A DNA stretch of 8,755 nt from JBGOTP01 sp041476545 (GTDB lineage Bacteria > Acidobacteriota > Vicinamibacteria > Vicinamibacterales > CAVVIG01): NCBI GenBank assembly GCA_041476545.1, contig JBGOTP010000221.1, forward strand, positions 1 through 8,755, given 5' to 3'. Positions 1 through 5,551 of the stretch are shown one piece after another. The notes below the pieces were generated by a model. The model was not told the origin of the DNA. It ran no database searches and worked only from the letters and a program-made list of their open reading frames with translations. How positions within the stretch are numbered: the stretch's first letter is position 1; the number at the start of each line of letters is the position of its first letter. The position numbers and the translations under genes were made by a program.

Positions 1-260
1 CGGTTGGCCCGGCCTTCGATGAAGAACTCCTCCTCGACGTAGCCGCGGCTCTTGAGATCCACGGCTGCGGCATAGAACGGATAGTCGTGACTGGGATCGC
101 CAATGGTGACCGCAGCGATCGGACCAGTCACCGTGGGATCGGGGATCGTCCCTGCCTGCCCCACCCGGCCCGCCTGGCCTGCCTGGCCTGCCTGCCCCGC
201 AACTGCCAGAAACACCGCGACGGCCGCCGAAAGCGCCGCGCTTCGAACATTCATCGTCAT
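1..260 (-). CDS. Alpha/beta hydrolase domain protein, N-terminal part (runs off left edge)
   Basis: Only the first 86 codons are in the window. Residues 1-21 form a signal peptide (short basic start, then an Ala/Val/Leu core). Residues 23-37 are a low-complexity Gln-Ala-Gly tract encoded by a 9-nt repeat. The mature part begins with IPDPTVTGPIAAV and continues GDPSHDYPFYAAAVDL and GYVEEEFFIEGRAN. I recognise this as the N-terminal signature of the large secreted 'alpha/beta hydrolase domain' family (Abhydrolase_10 type), common in Acidobacteriota and Proteobacteria and assumed to hydrolyse esters. The catalytic triad lies beyond the window, so activity cannot be checked. ATG at 260 is preferred to the in-frame ATG at 254 because GAGG lies 6 nt upstream of it. 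That Shine-Dalgarno overlaps the last codons of the preceding gene, whose stop is only 3 nt away, so translation is probably coupled. Last visible gene of the leftward operon. Confidence 0.8.
   Translation of the reverse strand, partial: MTMNVRSAALSAAVAVFLAVAGQAGQAGQAGRVGQAGTIPDPTVTGPIAAVTIGDPSHDYPFYAAAVDLKSRGYVEEEFFIEGRAN
151..198 (-). repeat. 9-nt minisatellite coding for Gln-Ala-Gly repeats
   Basis: On the coding (minus) strand the unit CAGGCAGGC is repeated about three times, with a degenerate fourth part and a further copy after a short interruption. Because 9 is a multiple of 3, unit gain or loss keeps the reading frame and only changes the length of a QAG tract. The tract lies between the signal peptide and the first conserved residues of the hydrolase, where length change should be tolerated. 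A related string (CAGGCAGGGCAGG, then TGGGGC) occurs in the noncoding gap near 1381-1396. Confidence 0.75.
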
Positions 261-263
261 CGT

Positions 264-1331
264 TTACCTCGCTCCAGACGCCGGAGTCCTCGTTGCTGCT
301 TCTTCCGCCGCGAGCTTCTCTCCCATACGCGCGCCCTTGAGAATCCCTTCGAGACCCCGGTTCCCTTCGTGGCACGCGTACTCAAAAATGCCCTCGTCGT
401 TTCTGGCCATTGGAATCGAGACGGTAAACGGTCGAGCCCACGTCGTCGGATCCGAGACGGTCACCTGATACAGGACCGTATCCGGGCTCGCGCGGCTGTA
501 GCGTTCCACGAGGTGCAGGTTCTCGCTCGATCCTCTGAACGTCGTCTTCTCGGTGAAATTGATGGTGTCGACCACCAGCGTCTCGCCCTCCCACCGGCCA
601 ATCGAATCGCCGCGCCACTGGCGCACCGTGCCGTGCGGACGGCCGTCTGTGGGAATGATGCGCGCCTCGTGAATCATCTCGGTGACGATCACGACGTGGT
701 CCTTGCTCTGAACGATCTGCACGTTGTTGTTGTAGGGACCGGGAAGAGTCGGCAGCGCGCGAGAAATGCAGCGCTCCCACAAGCTTCGGTCCTCGGGGTT
801 ATCGGCCTCGCTCGTGCGCTGAGGTCTGGCGGCAGCCCGTTCCTGCTGTCGTTTCGTGGCCTCGGGCAGTATCGGCGGAATCCTCCCGTCGGGCGGATCG
901 ATCACGAGCGACGTCTGCTTGCCGGCGAGCGTCTTGCCGTAGTCCCACCAGAAATCGTTGTACGCGCGCGCGACGTCGGCGGCGGTGCCGGGATCGCGGC
1001 GATCCTGGTTCCGATCCTTCACCGTCTGCTTCTCAAATGCGGCGGCCTGCTCGTCATTCTCGAACTCCGGCTTCCCGGCAAGCCCGTTGGGGCGCTCAAG
1101 AGGTGTTGCCGTGCCGTAGCTCCAGACACCCTGGAGGTCGGGCTGGCCGTTCTCGGTTCGCGGCGCCACGAACTTCTTCGCGGGTGTCGCCGCGGCCGCG
1201 GTTTTCGGGGCCGATGCCGCCGGCCTGGCCGGAGTCTGCCCGGCGAGCGAGGACGATAACAGCACGAGAGCTCCGACTGCGATGGCCGCCGCGCCACGAT
1301 CCGCCGCCGATCTCATCAATCGATCTCGCAT
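264..1331 (-). CDS. Secreted uncharacterised protein of the 'PDLQGVW' family
   Basis: A 355-residue protein. Residues 11-31 form a signal peptide with probable cleavage after SSLA, followed by a Pro/Ala-rich linker to about residue 52. The conserved body then starts: NGQPDLQGVW (61-70), LVIDPPDGRIPPI (142-154), RCISRALP (187-194), a strand-rich centre with IVTEMIHEARIIPTDGRPH (215-233), and GRWEGETLVVDTINF (245-259) with TFRG (264-267). It ends in DPTTWARPF (294-302) and EYACHEGNRGLEGIL (317-331). This is a widespread family in Acidobacteriota with no established function; I know no catalytic assignment. Two cysteines (188 and 320) could form a disulfide in the periplasm. The start is firm: GGAGGT lies 5 nt upstream of ATG. 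It is third in the leftward operon, 84 nt after the DUF1552 gene and 3 nt before the hydrolase. Function unknown; possibly an accessory factor for the neighbouring secreted enzymes. Confidence 0.85.
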   Translation of the reverse strand: MRDRLMRSAADRGAAAIAVGALVLLSSSLAGQTPARPAASAPKTAAAATPAKKFVAPRTENGQPDLQGVWSYGTATPLERPNGLAGKPEFENDEQAAAFEKQTVKDRNQDRRDPGTAADVARAYNDFWWDYGKTLAGKQTSLVIDPPDGRIPPILPEATKRQQERAAARPQRTSEADNPEDRSLWERCISRALPTLPGPYNNNVQIVQSKDHVVIVTEMIHEARIIPTDGRPHGTVRQWRGDSIGRWEGETLVVDTINFTEKTTFRGSSENLHLVERYSRASPDTVLYQVTVSDPTTWARPFTVSIPMARNDEGIFEYACHEGNRGLEGILKGARMGEKLAAEEAATRTPASGAR

Positions 1332-1415
1332 GAACCACCTCCACGAACTTTTAGAGCCCTGTGGCCCTGAGCCCTTCGCCCCACCTGCCCTGCCTGGCTT
1401 ACCAGCCCTCCGTGA
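1332..1415 (-). other. Operon gap with G-rich repeat and Shine-Dalgarno
   Basis: The only sizeable gap in the leftward operon. Read on the minus strand it carries five runs of three or four G at 1390-1357, separated by 4-5 nt (GGG, GGGG, GGG, GGG, GGG), then a short A-rich stretch and the GGAGGT ribosome binding site of the next gene. I see no hairpin followed by a U-tract, so no intrinsic terminator is supported. The G-runs fit the G-quadruplex consensus on the transcribed RNA and resemble the GGGCTCA-type arrays elsewhere in the window. Confidence 0.6.
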
Positions 1416-2765
1416 TCAGACCCCGGATACGAATTCGAGCTGGCCCGTGCTGTCGCCGAGGCCGTCCATCGGCACGCCGAGCGTGTTGAGGAGCGTCAAC
1501 TGGAGGTTGGTCAGCGGCGTGTCCTTCGCGACCTTGACGTGGCGGCCGGTCTTTGTCTCACCGCCAATCACCAGGATCGGCAGGTTGTCGTGCGTGTGCT
1601 CGTTGCTGTTGCTGATGCCGCAGCCATAGAGAATCGTCACGTGATCCAGGAGCGAGCCGTCGCCGTCGGGCGTCGCCTTCAGTTTGCCGAGGAAGTAGGC
1701 GAGCTGATCGACGTGGAACGTGTTGATCTTCGCGAGCTTCGCCATCGACGCCGGGTTGTTCTGATGATGCGACAACCCGTGATGCGGATCGGGAATGCCG
1801 ATCTCGGTATACGTCCGCGGACTCACCTCCCGCGACATCAGGAACGTCGTCACGCGCGTGAGATCGCACTGGTAGGCGAGTACCTGCAGATCGAACATCA
1901 TCCGCGCGTGCTCGGCGAAGGTGGAGGGAATGCCGCCGCTCGGCCGTTCCATCACGGGCAACGCAATGGCGCTCTGCTCCTCGGCTTTCTGAATCCGCCG
2001 TTCGATATCGCGGATCGCGTCCAGATACTGCGTCAGCTTGCCGCGATCGGGTGGCGCCAGCCGCTTCTGCAGGCGCGTCACCTCCGCGACGAGCGAATCG
2101 AGAACGCTCCGGTCGTCCTGGATGCGCGCGAGCCGCGCCGCCTGCGTGGTGTTGTCGCTGTCGCCGAAGAGCCGCTCGAACACCGCGCGCGGCTGATTCT
2201 CCATCGGCAGCGGGGTCGTCGGATTGCGCCAGGACAGCGTGTTGGCGTAGGCGCAGCTGTAGCCCGCCTCGCACGCGCCAATGAGTTCGTTCGAATCGAG
2301 GCACAGCTCGAGCGAACTGAGCTGCGTGTCCTTGCCGAGCACCCGCGCGGCGATCTGATCCATCGAAACGCCGGCGCGGATGTCGGGGCCTTCGGTCTTC
2401 TTCGGGTGCACACCGGTGAGGAACGTCGCCGCGGCGCGCACATGGTCGCCGGTGCCCTCGCCCGTGACCGAAAACGCCGGCCGGTTCGTCAGGCCAGTCA
2501 CGACCATCACGTGATCGCGGAACGGCGCGAGCGGCTGCAGGGTCGGCGGCAGTTCGAAGGCGGTACCCTCGGCGGCGGGCGTCCATTTTTCCATCTGGAT
2601 GCCGTTGGGGACGTACGCCACCGTGAAACGCCGCGCCGGCGTGGCCGCGGACGCGCCGACGGCCGCAAAGGCCGGGACCATGCCGTCGAGCAGCGGCAGC
2701 GCGAGGGTCGCTCCAACGCCCCGCAGGAATGTCCGGCGCGGCAAGTGCTTCTTCGTCACGATCAT
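1416..2765 (-). CDS. DUF1552 (HxxSHH motif) protein, Tat-exported
   Basis: A 449-residue protein. The N-terminus LPRRTFLRGVG (8-18), followed by a hydrophobic stretch to about residue 35, is a twin-arginine signal, so the protein should be exported folded, possibly with a cofactor. The body matches DUF1552 along its whole length: FTVAYVPNGIQMEKWTP (47-62), VVTGLTN (88-94), DHVRAAATFLTGVHP (107-121), a helical, partly coiled segment around 215-265, MFDLQVLAYQCDLTRV (290-305), the naming motif HxxSHH at 329-334 within PDPHHGLSHH, and LLDHVTILYGCGISN (372-386). The family is typically encoded beside PSCyt/DUF1592 cytochromes in Planctomycetes and Acidobacteriota; its reaction is unknown and resemblance to the sulfatase/phosphatase-like DUF1501 group is only suggestive. 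The Shine-Dalgarno GAGGA lies 7 nt before ATG, right after the stop of the cytochrome gene, so the two are probably translated together and act together. Confidence 0.92.
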   Translation of the reverse strand: MIVTKKHLPRRTFLRGVGATLALPLLDGMVPAFAAVGASAATPARRFTVAYVPNGIQMEKWTPAAEGTAFELPPTLQPLAPFRDHVMVVTGLTNRPAFSVTGEGTGDHVRAAATFLTGVHPKKTEGPDIRAGVSMDQIAARVLGKDTQLSSLELCLDSNELIGACEAGYSCAYANTLSWRNPTTPLPMENQPRAVFERLFGDSDNTTQAARLARIQDDRSVLDSLVAEVTRLQKRLAPPDRGKLTQYLDAIRDIERRIQKAEEQSAIALPVMERPSGGIPSTFAEHARMMFDLQVLAYQCDLTRVTTFLMSREVSPRTYTEIGIPDPHHGLSHHQNNPASMAKLAKINTFHVDQLAYFLGKLKATPDGDGSLLDHVTILYGCGISNSNEHTHDNLPILVIGGETKTGRHVKVAKDTPLTNLQLTLLNTLGVPMDGLGDSTGQLEFVSGV

Positions 2766-2778
2766 GGAGCGGTCCTCT

Positions 2779-5463
2779 TCATCTGGCTGATGGCCTTACG
2801 GCACTATTGTCGGGCACAGGCGGCGCACTCGACAAGCGCATTTGGAATGGCGCGCTCTGCACAATGCTCAGCACCAGGGCCGACCACCGATAGTCGTCCT
2901 TCGCAGCTTTGCTCATGATCTGGCGCACGGCGGGCTGATCGTAGTACTCCACGCCCCGCCCGAGCGCGTACGTGAGCAGTTTCTCGGCGACCGTCCTGAC
3001 GAAATCTTCGCGATGCGCGAGGAGCGCCTGCCGCAGGCTCGCCGGGCCGTCGACGGACGTGCCGTCCACCAGCACGCCGGACGCGTCGATCGGCGTGCCG
3101 GCTTCGCTCGCGGCGCGCCAGCGGCCGATCGCGTCGAAGTTCTCGAGCGCGAAGCCGAGCGGGTCCATGATCTTGTGGCAGCTCGCGCACACCGGGTTCG
3201 CCCGATGCTGCTCGAGGCGCTCGCGGACCGATCGCGGCGTCGAACCGGCCTGGTTCTCCGTGAGGGCCGGCACGTTCGGCGGCGGTGGTGGCGGCGGCGC
3301 GCCCAGGATGTTCTCGAGCAGCCACTTGCCTCTCAACACGGGAGATGTCCTGTTCGCGTAGGACGTCAACGTCAGAATGCTCCCCTTCCCGAGCAACCCG
3401 TTCCGCCGAGCGTCGGCCGGCGTCACCCGGCGGAAATGCGAGCCGTACACATTGGGAATGCCGTAGTGACGCGCGAGCCGTTCGTTGACGAACGTGTAGT
3501 CGGCCGTCAACAGCTCGCTCACGCTGCGGTCGCCACGCAGCTGGCTATCGAGGAAGAGATCGGTTTCGGTCTGAAACGCCTGACGCAGGTTCTCATCGAA
3601 CTCGGGAAAGACAACCGGGTCGGGCGACACCAGGTTGACGTTGCGCAGATACAGCCACTGGCCCGCGAAGTTGCTGACGAGCGATCTCGACCGAACGTCC
3701 GCGAACATCCGGCGGACCTGCTGTTCGAGCACGCCGGGCTTGCGGAGCTGGCCGCGCGTGGCAAGATCGAGCAACTGATCGTCGGGAATGCTGCTCCAGA
3801 TGAAGAACGACAGCCGCGACGCGAGATCGAGATCGCTGATGCGATAGGCACGGCCCGCCGCCGGCGTCGCCGGATCGTGTTCGGTCCGGAACAGGAAATC
3901 CGGACTCACGAGGATGCGCCGAAGGGCCGCCTCGATCCCGCCGTCAAATCTTACTCGCGGGGGCCCCTTTGCCCCGCTCGGCTCGCTCCGCTTGCGCGGC
4001 TCTTCCGGCCGCGCGCCGCTTCGCTCGCTGTTCCCAGCACCCTGGTGATAGAAGGCGAGCAGCGGCTGCAGATCGGCATCGGTGACAGGACGCCGGTACG
4101 CGCGTCGAGCGAGTGTCGAGAGGATCCGCTTCGCGCAGGCTTCGTCCGCGCCCGCGGCCCGTGGCCCTGCGCCCTGAGCGGCCGCTGTCCTCGAGCCCTC
4201 AGCCCTCAGCCCTAAGCCCTGAGCTGCTGTCCTCGAACCCTCAGCCCTTAGCCCTGCGCCCTGGTCAGGTTTACAGACGAAGATCCGCTGCCGGCTCGGC
4301 GAATTCCCCGCGCCCTTCACGTCGTACGGCCCGCGCAGTTCGACGCGGCCGATGCCGGCCGGCAGCGTCGCATCTCCGGCGTACTCGTAACTCGTCACCG
4401 GATAGGGCGGGCGCAGCATCCCCTCAGGCTCGGCGACGCTCCTGACGAAGCTGATGCCGATGACGGCCGGCCCCGCCTTGGCGGCGATGCGCACTTCCAT
4501 CCCGTCGACGTCGACGTTCCGCGATCCCCGGCCTCTCGCGACGGGAGCGTCGGCGCTCGTGCCAACGGTCGTCTGCGAGACCCGCTCGCCGTTCACGCGC
4601 ACCTCCAGCAGATGCGCGTCGCTCAGCCCGCGAATCCGGCCGTCGTACGTCCGGTCGAAGAAAATCTTGACGACATAGTCGCCATCCACCGGGAAGTAGT
4701 ACCGAATGGCCAGGCCACCGCGCGAGGCAAACGGCAGCGACTCATTCAGACGATCATCCTGCCTGAGGTACTTGTTGACCGCGAAGGTTTCCGTCACCGG
4801 AAGAATGGCCGGATCACCAACGGCAAGACGGCTGATCTTCAAGGCGGCCGACAGATAGCGCTCCGTCAGCATCGGCGACACCGAGAGCACGTCGGCAATG
4901 TTGTCGAAGCCGTACCCGGAATCGTCTGGCGGCAGCAGTGCACTGCTGACGTCCATCGCGAGCAGGTCGTGGATCGCGTTGGTGTACTCCGCACGGTTCA
5001 GGCGATGCAGCGCCGGAGTCCGTCCGGGATTCGGGTGCGCGGCCGCCGCGCGATCGAGCGAGATCGACAGCCACGCGGCAAGGGCGTCGGCCGTCTGGCG
5101 ATTGGGGCGCGGCAGACCCTGCGGCGGCATCGAACCATCGTGCAGCTTCCGCACGACCTTTTCCCACACCTCCGCGCTCTCTGCGACGTCCTGCAGATTC
5201 GCGCGATCGAGTAACAGCCCAGCGGTCTTGCGCTGATCGTTATGGCAGGTGATGCAGTACTGACGCAGGACCGCCGCGGGATCGACCGATGGAGCGCCGC
5301 CGCTCGTCGCAGGCACGCCGGAAGGGAGAGAAGGCAATTGCGGCGCGCTCTGAAGCCCGACGGCCCCTGCCAGAGCCACAACGCCCATCCATCCGAGGAA
5401 CGTCCCGGATCGTGTCGAGTGGGTCGTACCAGGCCCGCCGAATCGGCGAGCTGATTTCGCCAT
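2779..5463 (-). CDS. DUF1592/DUF1588/DUF1585 diheme cytochrome c protein
   Basis: An 894-residue exported multidomain protein, counted from ATG at 5463. In order: an uncleaved or cleaved hydrophobic segment (21-40); a cytochrome c domain with CITCH (70-74) and a possible axial Met in SMPP (111-114); DUF1587 (about 151-215, LHRLNRAEY, LLPPDDSGYGFDNIAD); a beta-rich module (about 247-380); DUF1595 (441-525); DUF1592 (540-665, including ASRLSFFIWSSIPDDQL); DUF1588 (685-780) with the family's poly-Pro run and a second heme site CASCH (759-763); and DUF1585 (808-878). Two hemes imply periplasmic electron transfer, but the substrate is unknown for the family. Two non-conserved segments interrupt it: residues about 400-438, made of GGGCTNA-type repeats, and about 475-503, rich in Ser/Arg/Glu/Pro. 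Both keep frame and lie at domain edges. The start at 5463 is chosen from the promoter; ATG at 5469 is the alternative. First gene of the operon. Confidence 0.93.
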   Translation of the reverse strand: MAKSARRFGGPGTTHSTRSGTFLGWMGVVALAGAVGLQSAPQLPSLPSGVPATSGGAPSVDPAAVLRQYCITCHNDQRKTAGLLLDRANLQDVAESAEVWEKVVRKLHDGSMPPQGLPRPNRQTADALAAWLSISLDRAAAAHPNPGRTPALHRLNRAEYTNAIHDLLAMDVSSALLPPDDSGYGFDNIADVLSVSPMLTERYLSAALKISRLAVGDPAILPVTETFAVNKYLRQDDRLNESLPFASRGGLAIRYYFPVDGDYVVKIFFDRTYDGRIRGLSDAHLLEVRVNGERVSQTTVGTSADAPVARGRGSRNVDVDGMEVRIAAKAGPAVIGISFVRSVAEPEGMLRPPYPVTSYEYAGDATLPAGIGRVELRGPYDVKGAGNSPSRQRIFVCKPDQGAGLRAEGSRTAAQGLGLRAEGSRTAAAQGAGPRAAGADEACAKRILSTLARRAYRRPVTDADLQPLLAFYHQGAGNSERSGARPEEPRKRSEPSGAKGPPRVRFDGGIEAALRRILVSPDFLFRTEHDPATPAAGRAYRISDLDLASRLSFFIWSSIPDDQLLDLATRGQLRKPGVLEQQVRRMFADVRSRSLVSNFAGQWLYLRNVNLVSPDPVVFPEFDENLRQAFQTETDLFLDSQLRGDRSVSELLTADYTFVNERLARHYGIPNVYGSHFRRVTPADARRNGLLGKGSILTLTSYANRTSPVLRGKWLLENILGAPPPPPPPNVPALTENQAGSTPRSVRERLEQHRANPVCASCHKIMDPLGFALENFDAIGRWRAASEAGTPIDASGVLVDGTSVDGPASLRQALLAHREDFVRTVAEKLLTYALGRGVEYYDQPAVRQIMSKAAKDDYRWSALVLSIVQSAPFQMRLSSAPPVPDNSAVRPSAR
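3953..4043 (-). repeat. Second repeat-like insertion inside the cytochrome gene
   Basis: On the coding strand this stretch is built from short AGCGA/AGCGG-like units, has a perfect 7-bp stem (GCGCGGC at 3994-4000 with GCCGCGC at 4008-4014, 7-nt loop) and the palindrome GGGGCCCC (3960-3967). It encodes roughly residues 474-503 (SERSGARPEEPRKRSEPSGA and neighbours). From memory of the family, DUF1595 normally passes directly from a short 'FY..G' segment to 'GFDGGIEAALRRIL', so this charged segment looks inserted. The boundaries are approximate and I infer, but cannot show, that the DNA is a dispersed genomic repeat. Confidence 0.5.
4151..4264 (-). repeat. In-frame GGGCTNA heptamer array with tandem ~45-nt duplication in the cytochrome gene
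   Basis: The coding strand shows three clusters of four GGG runs, each spaced by exactly four bases (plus-strand positions 4238-4261, 4196-4219 and 4151-4174). Superimposed is a tandem duplication: 4171-4215 and 4216-about 4259 share the order CAGGGC-type repeats, then a TCGAGGACAGC core, with one codon difference and a few substitutions. The protein therefore contains GLRAEGSRTAA twice (residues 404-414 and 418-428). It sits between the beta-rich module and DUF1595, where family members usually have only a short linker. The units GGGCTAA and GGGCTCA reappear in the noncoding leader at 5508-5544. Confidence 0.8.
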
Positions 5464-5470
5464 GCGCATC

Positions 5471-5476
5471 TATTAT
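5471..5476 (+). promoter_or_regulatory. Possible rightward -10 element overlapping the leftward one
   Basis: TATTAT on the plus strand is one mismatch from TATAAT and overlaps the leftward -10 by five bases, as in bidirectional promoters with back-to-back -10 elements. The region 17 nt upstream (5448-5453, GAGCTG) is not a convincing -35. If used, transcription would begin near 5483 and the ankyrin gene would have a leader of about 70 nt containing the heptamer array. Confidence 0.3.
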
Positions 5477-5501
5477 CATGAGGCTCCCAACAGGCGGTCA
5501 A
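5472..5501 (-). promoter_or_regulatory. Sigma70-like promoter of the leftward cytochrome operon
   Basis: Minus strand: -35 TTGACC (5501-5496), 18-nt spacer, -10 GATAAT (5477-5472); each hexamer has one mismatch to the consensus. The expected transcription start, about 7 nt past the -10, falls at 5466-5463, on or just before the ATG at 5463, so the mRNA would be leaderless or nearly so. No Shine-Dalgarno is placed suitably for that ATG (GGAG lies too far upstream and inside the promoter), which agrees with this reading. It is the only AT-rich spot in the divergent gap. Confidence 0.55.
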
Positions 5502-5507
5502 TGGAAA

Positions 5508-5546
5508 GGGCTCAGGGCTCAAGGGCTCAAGGGCTAAGGGCTAAGG
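5508..5546 (+). repeat. GGGCTCA/GGGCTAA heptamer-octamer array in the ankyrin gene leader
   Basis: Five tandem units: GGGCTCA, two GGGCTCAA, two GGGCTAA, then a partial GG. The five GGG runs are separated by 4-5 nt and match the G-quadruplex consensus on the sense strand. The last, partial unit reads AAGGA (5543-5547) and provides the Shine-Dalgarno of the gene starting at 5552. The same unit types, on the other strand, occur inside the cytochrome gene at 4151-4264. Confidence 0.85.
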
Positions 5547-5551
5547 AACAC

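Noticed and set aside
87..1259. Plus-strand open frame of 390 codons opposite the PDLQGVW gene
   Set aside because: Antisense shadow; it also runs through the gene boundary at 260-264 and has no conserved segment.
1539..2918. Long plus-strand open frame of 459 codons opposite the DUF1552 gene and the end of the cytochrome gene
   Set aside because: It is an antisense shadow of GC-rich coding DNA: Arg/Ala/His-rich translation, no known domain, no ribosome binding site, and the opposite strand carries clear conserved families.
2842..4215. Long plus-strand open frame of 457 codons opposite the cytochrome gene
   Set aside because: Same reason; the cytochrome frame has two CxxCH motifs and five recognised domains, while this frame has low-complexity Arg/Glu/Val composition.
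5240..5479. Small minus-strand open frame starting at ATG 5479 with GGAG 4 nt upstream
   Set aside because: It overlaps the start of the cytochrome gene in another frame, its start lies upstream of the -10 of the predicted promoter, and the product shows no recognisable features.
5508..5544. CRISPR-like or phage attachment repeat
   Set aside because: Units are only 7-8 nt, directly adjacent and without spacers; no cas or integrase gene is present.
5462..5551. N-terminal extension of the ankyrin protein to ATG 5462 or 5501
   Set aside because: The extension translates the heptamer array (AQGSRAQGLRAKE) and lies in front of the signal peptide; ATG 5552 has a Shine-Dalgarno.
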